A DNA stretch of 33,043 bases, from assembly GCA_046302715.1 (NCBI GenBank), contig JBKCHQ010000182.1:1-33043 (forward strand), given 5' to 3'. The notes beneath the pieces were generated by a model. That model was not told where the DNA came from. It saw nothing but the letters and a program-made list of their open reading frames with translations, and searched no databases. The position numbers and the translations under genes were made by a program. Shown here piece by piece: positions 16,983 through 25,209 of the stretch; position 1 is the first letter of the stretch, and every line of letters starts with the position of its first letter. Source of the stretch: CAMCXT01 sp046302715. Its GTDB lineage: Bacteria; Bacteroidota; Bacteroidia; M30B66.

Positions 16983-17174
16983 TTATTCGTTTTCTGAATC
17001 TGATGTTCCGATTTGCTTTTCGAGCCATTTCAACAAATAATCGGCCCGTTCCATTTGCTCAAATTCATTGGCATTGGGTGCGATAACGACTTCTGGAAAG
17101 GATTGCATTGCATGTGTTCCATCTAAAATGCCTTTCGAAATAAGTATCGACGTATTTAATTTTTGATTTTTCAT
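16983..17174 (-). CDS. Small protein overlapping the histidine kinase gene, unknown function
   Basis: I do not recognise this 63-residue protein. It contains no membrane segment. The sequence SFPEVVIAPNANEFEQMERA is followed by a probable amphipathic helix (DYLLKWLEKQI) and an acidic end (SDSENE). The ATG at 17174 overlaps the kinase stop in the form ATGA, which is the main support for a real gene. It could be a small partner or modulator of the kinase, but that is inference from position only. Confidence 0.6.
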   Translation of the reverse strand: MKNQKLNTSILISKGILDGTHAMQSFPEVVIAPNANEFEQMERADYLLKWLEKQIGTSDSENE

Positions 17175-18976
17175 GCGGTATGTCTCTTTAAGGATTGAGC
17201 ACGACGTTGATTAATTGTGGCTCCTTCATGTAAACTAAATTGGAAGGGCTTATACCGTTCTTCTGTATGTTTAGGCCAATACACGGTAAAACGGGTAAAC
17301 TTACCAGCCTCTGATTCAACCGTTACCTTCCCTCCTACTTCATCAATAATTTTTTTAACGATGGCCAGGCCAACACCAGTACTTTCAAAACTATCACGTG
17401 CTTTCAGGGTTTGAAAAATCACAAATATCTTTTCGTGATACTGGGCCTCTATGCCGGGACCATTATCCTCAAACGAAAACACATGAAATTGCTCATCCTC
17501 GCGAATTGCGATTGAAAGTGAGGCATCATGTTTATCGTTATGTCTGATCGCATTGCTAACCAGATTTGAAACCACCTGTTGGAACTTCATACGTTCAGTT
17601 TCCATTTTCGGCAATTGACCAGAAATCTCAACCTGGAGATTGTTATTTTCAATAAGCAAGTCAAAAACCTCATCAAATACTTCGCGGGCTTCAAAAGTAA
17701 CATTGGGGCTTTTTACTCTGTCGGCTCTCGAGTATTCCAATATTCCATTAATTAAACCTTCCATACGAACTACCCTACCCTTTAACATATTAAAATGTTC
17801 GCGCGTGTCGGCACTAAATGCATCGCCGAGATCTTCTTCTATCCAGGTCGACAAATTAGAAATAGCTCTAAGTGGTGCCTTTAAGTCGTGCGACACTACA
17901 TAAGCAAATTTATCGAGCTCCTTATTGGCCTTTTCGAGATATCGGTAATACTCGGCCGTGCGTTCGTCGGCCTCTTTTCGAGCGGTAATATCGGAACATA
18001 CATAAACTATATGTTCTCTAACTCCCTGCGCATCTAAAATAGGTGTTGCTTGCACCGAAAGCCAAATGTTGCCACCGTGTTTGGTGCTCCCATTTACCTC
18101 ATCACTAAACGATTCGTTTTGTTCAAGCGAGCGATTGAGCTGTAATACTATTGCAGCGCGATCATCTGCGTTAAAAAGTACTTCGCCCGCTTGTATACCT
18201 ATTACTTCCTCTAGATTATATCCGGTGCTACGTTCGAAGCCTTCGTTAACCCATTCTATTGATCCCGAAGCATCCGTTATAAGCACCAAATTATCGGTTT
18301 TGGATGCCACCAAGGACAGCTTACGCAGTTCCTCGTTGATGCGCTCTAAATCTTTTTTTGATTCCATCACCTTGCTGATAACCACATTTTTATTGCTCAA
18401 TAAATTATTGGATAGGCTGTAAATTAAAACAGTTGCGGTTACGTAGGTAATTAGGTAATCTAGATTAAGCATCGAACCTGATGTATCTGAATCAATGATA
18501 TTTCTTACATCACGCCCAAAATATTCTGAAAAGAAATAAAAGAAAATTAGATTCAAAATGCTCAAAACCGAGATTATTTTCCCCTCTTTATTTCCGAGCA
18601 GCATAAATGTGGCAAGAATTAATCCGCCCAAATACATCATACCCGAATTTCGAATGCCACCCGAATAATAGGTAACCACATGCAAAACCGCTAAACTGCT
18701 AATAACCGAAATCCCATAGGCGATTCGATATTGCTGGTGCATGTTTAGCAAAAAATAATTCAACACCAGCACGGAGGTTAATCCGCATAACAACACCGAA
18801 AAGGCAAATCCCACCTCCAAAACAGATAATACCTGCAAGGTTATAGAAAGCGAAATTAAAAAGGTAGCTGCCGTGAGGGTTCGGAATAAATTAAACTGCT
18901 GACGGGCTGATAAATCCTCTTCAGAAATTAAGCGTGCAGCCTTACGGATTAGAATTAAATCGATAAACTTTTTCAT
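17171..18976 (-). CDS. Membrane PAS sensor histidine kinase
   Basis: From the ATG at 18976 the protein has 601 residues; a TTG two codons upstream is possible but less likely. Six hydrophobic segments occupy about 30-190 without a large periplasmic domain. A linker helix leads into a PAS domain (about 225-335, LVLITDASGSIEWVNEGFER). The HisKA helix has FAYVVSHDLKAPLRAISNLS with His363. The ATPase domain shows NLVSNAIRHND (N box), EDNGPGIEAQ and STGVGLAIVKKIIDE (G boxes). The signal could be membrane-borne or bound by PAS. No response regulator gene is adjacent, so it is an orphan kinase here. The 63-codon gene overlaps its end. Confidence 0.93.
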   Translation of the reverse strand: MKKFIDLILIRKAARLISEEDLSARQQFNLFRTLTAATFLISLSITLQVLSVLEVGFAFSVLLCGLTSVLVLNYFLLNMHQQYRIAYGISVISSLAVLHVVTYYSGGIRNSGMMYLGGLILATFMLLGNKEGKIISVLSILNLIFFYFFSEYFGRDVRNIIDSDTSGSMLNLDYLITYVTATVLIYSLSNNLLSNKNVVISKVMESKKDLERINEELRKLSLVASKTDNLVLITDASGSIEWVNEGFERSTGYNLEEVIGIQAGEVLFNADDRAAIVLQLNRSLEQNESFSDEVNGSTKHGGNIWLSVQATPILDAQGVREHIVYVCSDITARKEADERTAEYYRYLEKANKELDKFAYVVSHDLKAPLRAISNLSTWIEEDLGDAFSADTREHFNMLKGRVVRMEGLINGILEYSRADRVKSPNVTFEAREVFDEVFDLLIENNNLQVEISGQLPKMETERMKFQQVVSNLVSNAIRHNDKHDASLSIAIREDEQFHVFSFEDNGPGIEAQYHEKIFVIFQTLKARDSFESTGVGLAIVKKIIDEVGGKVTVESEAGKFTRFTVYWPKHTEERYKPFQFSLHEGATINQRRAQSLKRHTA

Positions 18977-19164
18977 TACCAATATGCATTATCTTTTTTA
19001 AAGACCTTTGCTTATTCGGTATTCAATAAATACAGTTTCGAATTAATTCATGAGTTAATTGATTTTCTTACATCAATTTTAAAATTCTGAATACTAAAAA
19101 TCAGAACCCTTTGAAATAATTAAATTGAATGACAAGAGGCATTGATGCGGAATCACATTTCAAA

Positions 19165-19205
19165 AACGCATGGATATGCTACGTTAAAATTAGCGTTAAC
19201 GCATG
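19165..19205. repeat. Short direct repeats and a palindrome between DUF6268 gene and kinase gene
   Basis: AACGCATG occurs at 19165-19172 and again at 19198-19205. The second copy overlaps the perfect 10-base palindrome GCGTTAACGC (19193-19202), and ATGCTACGTT (19177-19186) is an imperfect inverse of the first copy. This lies in the 250-base gap about 190-230 bases upstream of the kinase ATG. It could be a regulator site or chance. Confidence 0.3.
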
Positions 19206-19226
19206 TTTTATTAATGTTTGGGGCGG

Positions 19227-20390
19227 TTAAGGACTCACCAAATTAAAACTCACATTCACATAAAACGGATTACCCAATTCGTTAACCATTACATAGGGTG
19301 CGTCGCTAGCAAATCCAAATGCACGATAAATTTCCTTTCCCGAAACCAGACGGTCTACATCGAAACGGTAATTCAACCGATAGCCGGCCTGCACCGACAT
19401 CCAAACAAACCCTTTTAAGGAGAATTCATACACAAACCGTAAACGAATTTCGCCACGACGAATTTCAAGCTCATCGTTGCGTAATGTATATCCAACGTAG
19501 CCTGGATTTACGTTCCACAATCGGTAGCTTTGTCCCTCAAGCTCGTAGCCAAAGAACAGCATATTACGGCTGTTAAAAGTTCGACGCACATGTGCTCTTG
19601 CCGGAAAAAGTATTTCGGTTCCCCATTTATTCGCGGCATCTGTATAGTTAAAAAGCACCACTGGAATGTAGTTGAGCTCGCCCACTCGGTAGGTACGTGC
19701 GAGACCTAAGCCCCATTGTTTTTTCTCTGTAGGCCGTTTGCCCCAAATCAGGGCGGCCGAATATTTTAAATATCGAAGAGGCATTAAATCTGAGAAGGAG
19801 TAATCGCCGCTGTAATCGGCAGAACCTTGAAACAATAAAAACTGTTTATCATTTATGGGCTTAAATACCGTTGTATTCAATCCCATGGTGCGTAATCCGT
19901 TCTGTTGTAAGCTTCGGAGTAAGGGATTTTTTAAGGAATCGGGATTTTCGAAATCGTAGCGCTGTTCCCAATAATTCCCTCCCAGTTGCCATACTAAATT
20001 CGTCTTGGAAATCACGGGAATATTGGCGGCTAGGCGCATGCCATGCGAGCGTAAAACCTGAGCATTTTGGGGCAGCAAAAAATTCTGTGGGCCCGATGCG
20101 GTTAAATTGCCCCTTAACGTATCTGCGTTCATTGCATAGCCCATTTGAACATCATATCCAACGCTAATGAGCTTAGCCGGACTCAGTCCTTCAATTTTAG
20201 GGCTACAAAAACGACGTGCTCCATCGGCGGCAAAATCGAGATTATCATATTGACTGTAATCTTCCTCAGCAGCAATGGTATCAACGGGAATAACATCCAC
20301 CTGTGCGCGAAGCGATGGAACAGTAACGAATAAAAATAGTTGAAGGAGAGAAAAAAATGCGGCTGGTTTAGCGAAATAAGATTTCTGCAT
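19227..20390 (-). CDS. DUF6268-type outer-membrane protein
   Basis: The 387-residue protein has a signal peptide (to about residue 29, LRAQ-VD) and then long amphipathic beta-strand stretches consistent with an outer-membrane barrel. YIPVVLFNYTDAANKWGTEI with LFPARAHVRRTFNSRNMLFF and GYELEGQSYRL resembles the DUF6268 family. The protein ends in NPFYVNVSFNLVSP, with alternating hydrophobics and a near-terminal aromatic. The function of the family is unknown to me. Its ATG lies 3 bases after the DUF2147 gene, so the two are very likely one transcript. Confidence 0.75.
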   Translation of the reverse strand: MQKSYFAKPAAFFSLLQLFLFVTVPSLRAQVDVIPVDTIAAEEDYSQYDNLDFAADGARRFCSPKIEGLSPAKLISVGYDVQMGYAMNADTLRGNLTASGPQNFLLPQNAQVLRSHGMRLAANIPVISKTNLVWQLGGNYWEQRYDFENPDSLKNPLLRSLQQNGLRTMGLNTTVFKPINDKQFLLFQGSADYSGDYSFSDLMPLRYLKYSAALIWGKRPTEKKQWGLGLARTYRVGELNYIPVVLFNYTDAANKWGTEILFPARAHVRRTFNSRNMLFFGYELEGQSYRLWNVNPGYVGYTLRNDELEIRRGEIRLRFVYEFSLKGFVWMSVQAGYRLNYRFDVDRLVSGKEIYRAFGFASDAPYVMVNELGNPFYVNVSFNLVSP

Positions 20391-20393
20391 GCC

Positions 20394-20855
20394 TTAATTT
20401 TTTGCTGCCAAACGCTTCCAAACATCGGTTCGACCTAGAGCCGAAACACCAATATACCCTCTAATATTTAATGTATTAGGATCTTCCATTTTAATGGTAC
20501 ATGAATATGTGCTCCCATTTAAAGGATCATAAATGGTTCCATCAGCCCATTCATCGCTTCCCTTATAAACAAAATCTTTGAGCATGCGATATCCTTTTAA
20601 AGGAACATTTTGCAGCGCAGGATCGGGATTATTCTTATCGGTTTTAGGTTGCTTGGTAGTTGGATCATTAGGTTCCTTAAGCCACACTATTTTGCCGAAA
20701 TATTTCGAGCCAATTTTTTCGACCTTAACCCTCGCCCTACCGTTACTGGGTTCCCAAACACCTAGAAGACGATCGCCACCACCGTCATAATTAATAAATG
20801 AACTTGAAACAAATGCACTTAATACCAATGCACATAAAAAGAGTGTTTTTTTCAT
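20394..20855 (-). CDS. DUF2147 exported protein
   Basis: This 153-residue protein has a signal peptide (MKKTLFLCALVLSAFVSSSF). The DUF2147 domain covers residues about 28-150: LLGVWEPSNGRARVKVEKIG, FGKIVWLKEPND, GYRMLKDFVY, WADGTIYDPLNGSTYSCTI and GYIGVSALGRTDVWKR. The family is periplasmic or secreted and of unproven function. It lies 55 bases downstream of the lipoprotein gene and 3 bases upstream of the DUF6268 gene. Confidence 0.9.
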   Translation of the reverse strand: MKKTLFLCALVLSAFVSSSFINYDGGGDRLLGVWEPSNGRARVKVEKIGSKYFGKIVWLKEPNDPTTKQPKTDKNNPDPALQNVPLKGYRMLKDFVYKGSDEWADGTIYDPLNGSTYSCTIKMEDPNTLNIRGYIGVSALGRTDVWKRLAAKN

Positions 20856-20910
20856 ACCGCTTGTTTTCTTGATTGTTGAGTTACATTAATTTCCATCCGA
20901 AAATCATGCC

Positions 20911-21429
20911 TTATTTGTAACTGAGTTCGAACTCAAAATTACCTTTAAACTTTAAGCCCATTTCCATATCCTTAGCCAATGTGGCATCAAGCACTACATA
21001 GAATTGCTTTTCGCCAAAAAAACCGGTAGCATCAGCTTTTGGAGAAGGCATTAAAACAGCTTTTGATGCTGCCGTATCAACGGGATTAAGTACTGCCAAT
21101 TCTTGCATTTTAATATCTGGATTGTCGGCACTCAAACTTAAAACCAAGGCACTTATACCGCCGAACGAGCCCGACTCGCCAGGAACAACTTCGGCCTTCT
21201 TTAATACCGCATTTTCAATGGTCATACCTTCTTTATAATCCTCTTTGAAAATGGCTTTTAAGTCAATTGCGGCCACATATTGTGCAGGATTAGAGCCTTC
21301 ATACAATGGGCCTTCATATACAAATTCAATATCTTTTAGAATGAAAGACTTGGATTTTTGATTACTACGGCATGATAGCAACAAAAAAGAAACAAACGAT
21401 ATGAGTACTAAACTGCGAAAGACTTTCAT
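20911..21429 (-). CDS. Lipoprotein, unknown function
   Basis: The 172-residue protein has a lipoprotein signal with lipobox LLSC (Cys20). The mature part looks like a single beta-rich domain: KDIEFVYEGPLYEGSNPAQY, LKAIFKEDYKEGMTIENAVL and ALVLSLSADNPDIKMQELAV, ending GNFEFELSYK. I do not recognise the family. It is probably the first gene of a unit with DUF2147 and DUF6268, all envelope proteins. A -7 element lies 25 bases upstream of its ATG. Confidence 0.75.
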   Translation of the reverse strand: MKVFRSLVLISFVSFLLLSCRSNQKSKSFILKDIEFVYEGPLYEGSNPAQYVAAIDLKAIFKEDYKEGMTIENAVLKKAEVVPGESGSFGGISALVLSLSADNPDIKMQELAVLNPVDTAASKAVLMPSPKADATGFFGEKQFYVVLDATLAKDMEMGLKFKGNFEFELSYK

Positions 21430-21453
21430 GCTAAGGTATTAAGTATGGAATGG

Positions 21454-21461
21454 CAAATATA
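21454..21461 (-). promoter_or_regulatory. -7 element of the lipoprotein gene promoter
   Basis: TATATTTG on the minus strand (21461-21454) matches TAnnTTTG, 24 bases before the ATG at 21429. No convincing TTG is present at the -33 position. Confidence 0.4.
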
Positions 21462-22139
21462 AACCCTGATGGCATATTAGATGAAATTATTTGGCCTTTA
21501 GGGAAAAAATTAGAAGCGTGCCTTGCAAACGCATATTAAAAATTGGCCTAATGTCTTTATTTAAAATATTTTACATAACATACATGAAATTTGTTCTAAT
21601 TTTTCAGTCCTAAACAACCGAATTACTTCGTCCTTGCCCCCTTAATTTAAAGCTGAAATTTATTAACCAAGTCTGGAAATTGGGGTAAAGTCATAATAAA
21701 CAGGTTTTTGTATCGTGATGAAATAAACAAAGCAAAGCTCCTTAGCTCTGTAGAATGCACCTGGCAAAATTCTTGAAAAACGCTTTTGCCCGATCAAAAA
21801 GCCTAATTCTGCCTATCCCTTTAGTGTTTCAATTAACTTAAATCAATGTTATGCATTTTTATAAGTGTTCTGCCATCTCACATTCAAACTTAATTAAAAT
21901 TAAGCGTTTTAAGCGTTTATAATCGTTTATTAACGGTTATCTGTTGCGGAGGCAGTAGCTTCGCGTTGGGCAGGGGGGGATAGGATTCCTACAAAATCAA
22001 CGTTCCATTTGCAAATAGAAATTTTAACAATACCTGTTGATTAATTTGAAATGCTTCCTTCTCCTTAATATTTCACGATTTTACTCTTCGTTATTCAATC
22101 ACAATCTCAGATTTTCAGATGCCAAGGCGTTTATTTTCG
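21462..22139. other. Gene-free intergenic region
   Basis: No reading frame here has the composition or start context of a gene. The region is AT-rich with a locally G-rich patch (seven G at about 21973-21979). It holds four phased CGTT repeats (21901-21940), a further inverted copy (AACGCTT, 21779-21785) and the 10-base palindrome ATTTGCAAAT (22007-22016). It separates two divergent units and probably carries both promoters. An unrecognised small RNA cannot be excluded. Confidence 0.5.
21901..21940. repeat. Four phased 10-base repeats upstream of the aminotransferase gene
   Basis: The stretch reads TAAGCGTTTT, AAGCGTTTAT, AATCGTTTAT, TAACGGTTAT. The C of the CG core falls at 21905, 21914, 21924 and 21934, a spacing of 9, 10 and 10 bases, close to one helical turn. 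Such face-of-helix repeats often bind a regulator cooperatively. No protein is implied by the sequence itself. Confidence 0.5.
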
Positions 22140-22147
22140 TAGGTTTG
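22140..22147 (+). promoter_or_regulatory. -7 element of the aminotransferase promoter
   Basis: TAGGTTTG matches TAnnTTTG and ends 19 bases before the ATG at 22167. The -33 position is not clear: the nearest T-run is at 22112-22115, 24 bases away. Confidence 0.45.
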
Positions 22148-22166
22148 TGCCAATACCTGATTCAGC

Positions 22167-23441
22167 ATGGAAAACAATCATTATCCGGTTTCAGAAATGG
22201 CCGAAAACCTCATAGGTTCGGAAATCATAAGGTTGGGAGGCGAAATCAGAGAACGCATCGCCAAAGGAAATAAGGTGTATAATTTCACCATCGGCGATTT
22301 CGACCCAAATATCTTTCCCATTCCAGAGCCGCTTCGCGACGAAATAATTCGGGCTTACCAAAAAAATCTAACCAACTATCCTCCAGCCAACGGTCTTGTT
22401 GAATTACGCCATGCCGTAATGAAATCGTTAAAACGCTATCAAAACTTAGAGTACTCTGAAAACGAGATATTGATTGCTGGTGGTGCACGACCTATTATTT
22501 ATGCCTTTTATCGTACAGTAGTAGATCCGGGCGACAAAGTAGTGTTTCCGGTACCATCGTGGAACAACAATCATTACACCCACCTTACTTCTGCGCAGCC
22601 CATTTTTATTGAAGCACAACCTGCCAATAAATTTATGCCTACCGCAGCCGAATTAAAAACTGCCATTAAAGGTGCCCGACTTTTGGCCTTATGTTCGCCC
22701 TTAAATCCTACAGGAACTATTTTCAACAAAAGCAATCTGGAAGAAATCTGCGATTTAGTTCTGGAAGAAAATCAATCGCGTGGCGCTGCACAAAAACCAC
22801 TTTATGTGATGTACGATCAGATTTATAGTCAGCTCATTTTTGACGGTGCACAACATTACGACCCCGTTGGTTTAAGACCCGAAATGCGTCCATATACGCT
22901 CTATGTTGATGGTATTTCTAAAAGTCTTGCAGCTACCGGTGTTCGGGTAGGATGGGCTTTTGGCCCTGAACATATCATCGAACCCATGAAAAGCATTCTG
23001 GGTCATGTGGGTGCATGGGCTCCAAGGCCCGAACAGCATGCAGCGGCTCTATTCATTGATAATTCAAGTGAATACGATTGCTTTATCTCTGAAATTAATA
23101 ACCAGGCATCACTGAGATTAAAACGCTTTCACGAAGGCATTCAACAACTTAAAAACGAGGGATTTCCGGTCAATTCCATAGCGCCCGAAGGAGCCATTTA
23201 CCTCACCCTTCAATTTGCCTTAAATGGCAAATCAACTCCGAATCAACAAGTACTAACAACAACAGCCGACATTACCAAATTTTTACTCGAAACCTGCAAA
23301 TTGGCCGTTGTTCCATTTTCCGCATTCGGGGCTTCGGCTAACTCCAATTGGTATCGTCTTTCGGTAGGAACAGCCTCCGAAGAGGATGTAAATCAGGCCT
23401 TGCAGGCACTCGGCGATGAATTACGAAAATTGATGGATTGA
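22167..23441 (+). CDS. PLP-dependent class I/II aminotransferase
   Basis: The 424-residue enzyme has fold type I aspartate-aminotransferase features. FTIGDFDPNIFPIPEPL (40-56) is the N-terminal substrate segment. AGGARPIIY (104-112) is in the position of the phosphate-binding loop. SPLNPTG (177-183) contains Asn180, YDQIYSQL (216-223) has Asp217 and Tyr220, and DGISKSLAATGVRVGW (248-263) has the Schiff-base Lys252 and Arg260. NWYRLSVGTAS near the end supplies the carboxylate-binding Arg. The amino donor cannot be decided; aspartate or aromatic amino acids are typical for relatives. It is monocistronic, with a SPOR lipoprotein gene facing it. Confidence 0.93.
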   Translation: MENNHYPVSEMAENLIGSEIIRLGGEIRERIAKGNKVYNFTIGDFDPNIFPIPEPLRDEIIRAYQKNLTNYPPANGLVELRHAVMKSLKRYQNLEYSENEILIAGGARPIIYAFYRTVVDPGDKVVFPVPSWNNNHYTHLTSAQPIFIEAQPANKFMPTAAELKTAIKGARLLALCSPLNPTGTIFNKSNLEEICDLVLEENQSRGAAQKPLYVMYDQIYSQLIFDGAQHYDPVGLRPEMRPYTLYVDGISKSLAATGVRVGWAFGPEHIIEPMKSILGHVGAWAPRPEQHAAALFIDNSSEYDCFISEINNQASLRLKRFHEGIQQLKNEGFPVNSIAPEGAIYLTLQFALNGKSTPNQQVLTTTADITKFLLETCKLAVVPFSAFGASANSNWYRLSVGTASEEDVNQALQALGDELRKLMD

Positions 23442-23480
23442 TCTCACGCCTCCGGTTCAGCTAAATCAAAGTAGTATCAC

Positions 23481-24047
23481 TTAATTAGTACTCACCTTTA
23501 CTTTCCCAATTCCGTTAATCTGAACCCGCTGTCGACTTTGATTAACAAGTAAACCATAAACTCCGGGCTGGATTTTTCTGTAATTTTCGGTTGCCACTTC
23601 ACACTCGTATTGTGAACTGTAAGGCCCAATATAGACAGCATACATTTGAGCTCCGCTCAAGGACGCATAATCTGGAATCCATAAATAGTTAGCTGAATAT
23701 CCACTTCGCCTTAAATTGAACGCTTTTTCCTGGGCATCACGCTCAGAAATAACAGCATCTACACTTACGATGTAAAACGAATTCTGATCTGTATTCATCG
23801 AAGACCTTGAAACAGATACTGCGTTATTGTTTTTTCTCCCTTTTTGATTCATTTCACGTTCTCTCAAATCTAACTCCCTCTCTTTAAGCTCTAATTCCTT
23901 CTGTTTTAAGTCCAACAATTTGCCTTGCAAACTATCTTGAGGTTTTTCATAGGTTTTATCTGAACGCGATGATAAAAAATCACATCCTGTAAGAAAAAAC
24001 CAAGCTATTAAAAAGACGATATATTTCTTAATCATATTGATTTTCAA
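23481..24047 (-). CDS. SPOR-domain lipoprotein with charged helical repeat
   Basis: The 188-residue protein has a lipoprotein signal (LTGC, Cys22). Met5 is an equally possible start. Residues about 40-68 form a highly charged helix built of seven-residue units (KQKELEL, KERELDL, REREMNQ). Residues about 90-165 resemble a SPOR domain: SFYIVSVDAVISERDAQEKA, FNLRRSGYSANYLW and YAVYIGPYSSQYECEVATEN. SPOR domains bind denuded peptidoglycan, often at division sites. Its tail (RVQINGIGKVKVSTN) is uncharacterised. It is probably anchored in a membrane, with the helix spanning part of the periplasm. Confidence 0.85.
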   Translation of the reverse strand: MKINMIKKYIVFLIAWFFLTGCDFLSSRSDKTYEKPQDSLQGKLLDLKQKELELKERELDLREREMNQKGRKNNNAVSVSRSSMNTDQNSFYIVSVDAVISERDAQEKAFNLRRSGYSANYLWIPDYASLSGAQMYAVYIGPYSSQYECEVATENYRKIQPGVYGLLVNQSRQRVQINGIGKVKVSTN

Positions 24048-24136
24048 TTAAGTTCAAAACAATTCATAAATTAAGTGGGATTCCAAAGCTCTAAAGTATT
24101 TAAAATCTCAATCTGACGGATAAATCACTTTCGAAC

Positions 24137-25114
24137 TCAATTAATCCGCTCCAACCAAACCGTAATTGGGCTTGCCGTATTTCCATAACTGCTGAATTCT
24201 TGGTTACTAATAGCACCCGATTGTATAGCAAAATCGGCTACTGAGCTCGTCCATGCCGGTGTTCCCGAGGGTAACGAAGGGCACTCGAACAAGGTAAAAT
24301 TCCGCATGCCTAGGCCGTCTGCTCCGCTCAAACTATAGGTGCGCTCTGTCAATTCACTATTTACTCGATACGTTATCGGCCCTGTAAAGTGAAGCGTATC
24401 GTTAAGTGTTTCTTCAAAAAGTCCCTGTCGGTATTTTTCGAGTAGCCAGATACTGCCACTTAATGGATAAGTAGCGGTTCCCGAACCCGATGCCGCAGGT
24501 GGCACTACACCCGAATACGCATAGCCATAATCAATATCGGGCAAGCAATTGGTGCAACTAATGCCGCCAGCAGTAAATAACAATTCCGAAAACCAAGCAA
24601 TATTTTTACCTGCCCTATTGCCGTAAGTACGAGAGGTACGCACTAACATGATTTCATCGCTAATACGCAAAACCTCAAGCACACGGGCTGACCCGTTCTC
24701 TAAGCCGTACACCCTTACGAAGCGATCGTTTACCGTTTCGAAAGGATAATAAAAAAAGTCATTTAAATTAAACTCAGTATTAAACCGCCAGGTGGTAACA
24801 AATTGTTGCAAGGTATCAATGCGAAGCGATAAACTGTCAAAAGCCTGTAGGTTGGAACGCGTTTGGCCCGATCCGAAATGGTCGTAATATTCTTTGTTAA
24901 ATGGTGCTTCGAGCTGTTCAACATACACCCTACCCGATTGCAATACCCAGGTTTTTCCAGCCAATAATTCATCAAAACTTCGTTCCTTTCGGCACGAATA
25001 CAGCAAAACAGCCAACAGAGCGACACCTATTGAAAGTTTGAGAAGGTTTAATCCTAAATGTGGTTTTAATTTTCTGAATGTTCTTTTCAAAATATGATGG
25101 TTCAAAAATATCAC
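24137..25114 (-). CDS. Large lipoprotein of unknown function, start uncertain
   Basis: The open frame gives up to 325 residues from GTG at 25114. No ATG exists before the lipobox (LLYSC, Cys41), so the start must be GTG at 25114 or a TTG, for example at 25105 or 25090. A TAnnTTTG match (25110-25103) overlaps the first codons of the longest version. The mature protein has two stretches of similar form, LLAGKTWVLQSGRVYVEQLE and YPLSGSIWLLEKYRQGLFEE, each followed by a D-T-L strand. This suggests two lipocalin-like or related beta domains, which is inference. CTNC (two Cys) lies between them. I do not recognise a named family. It is divergent from the crotonase gene. Confidence 0.7.
   Translation of the reverse strand: MIFLNHHILKRTFRKLKPHLGLNLLKLSIGVALLAVLLYSCRKERSFDELLAGKTWVLQSGRVYVEQLEAPFNKEYYDHFGSGQTRSNLQAFDSLSLRIDTLQQFVTTWRFNTEFNLNDFFYYPFETVNDRFVRVYGLENGSARVLEVLRISDEIMLVRTSRTYGNRAGKNIAWFSELLFTAGGISCTNCLPDIDYGYAYSGVVPPAASGSGTATYPLSGSIWLLEKYRQGLFEETLNDTLHFTGPITYRVNSELTERTYSLSGADGLGMRNFTLFECPSLPSGTPAWTSSVADFAIQSGAISNQEFSSYGNTASPITVWLERIN
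25103..25110 (-). promoter_or_regulatory. TAnnTTTG match near the start of the large lipoprotein gene
   Basis: TATTTTTG on the minus strand matches the -7 consensus but overlaps the first codons of the longest reading frame. If it is used, translation must begin further in, such as at TTG 25090. Confidence 0.25.
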
Positions 25115-25176
25115 TTAGAAACGTAAAATATTCTAAAAATTGTACGCGTATCCGAAAATACAGGCATTTAAAAATC

Positions 25177-25184
25177 TAAATTTG
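25177..25184 (+). promoter_or_regulatory. -7 element of the crotonase-paaY promoter
   Basis: TAAATTTG matches TAnnTTTG and ends 25 bases before the ATG at 25210. A TTG codon at 25195 would be nearly at the transcription start, which favours the ATG. No -33 TTG is visible at the usual distance. The paa operator sequence is not present here. Confidence 0.45.
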
Positions 25185-25209
25185 CATTTATTCCTTGATA
25201 TATTTCCTT

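Noticed and set aside
22007..22016. ATTTGCAAAT palindrome
   Set aside because: A 10-base AT-rich palindrome alone, with no repeat nearby, is not enough to call an operator.
22037..22273. 78-codon plus-strand frame ahead of the aminotransferase
   Set aside because: It overlaps the aminotransferase start in another frame and reads like translated non-coding sequence, with no recognisable domain.
25115..25136. TTAGAA / TTCTAA inverted repeat between the lipoprotein and crotonase genes
   Set aside because: Six-base AT-rich arms with a 10-base gap are expected by chance in such sequence, and it does not match the paaE operator.
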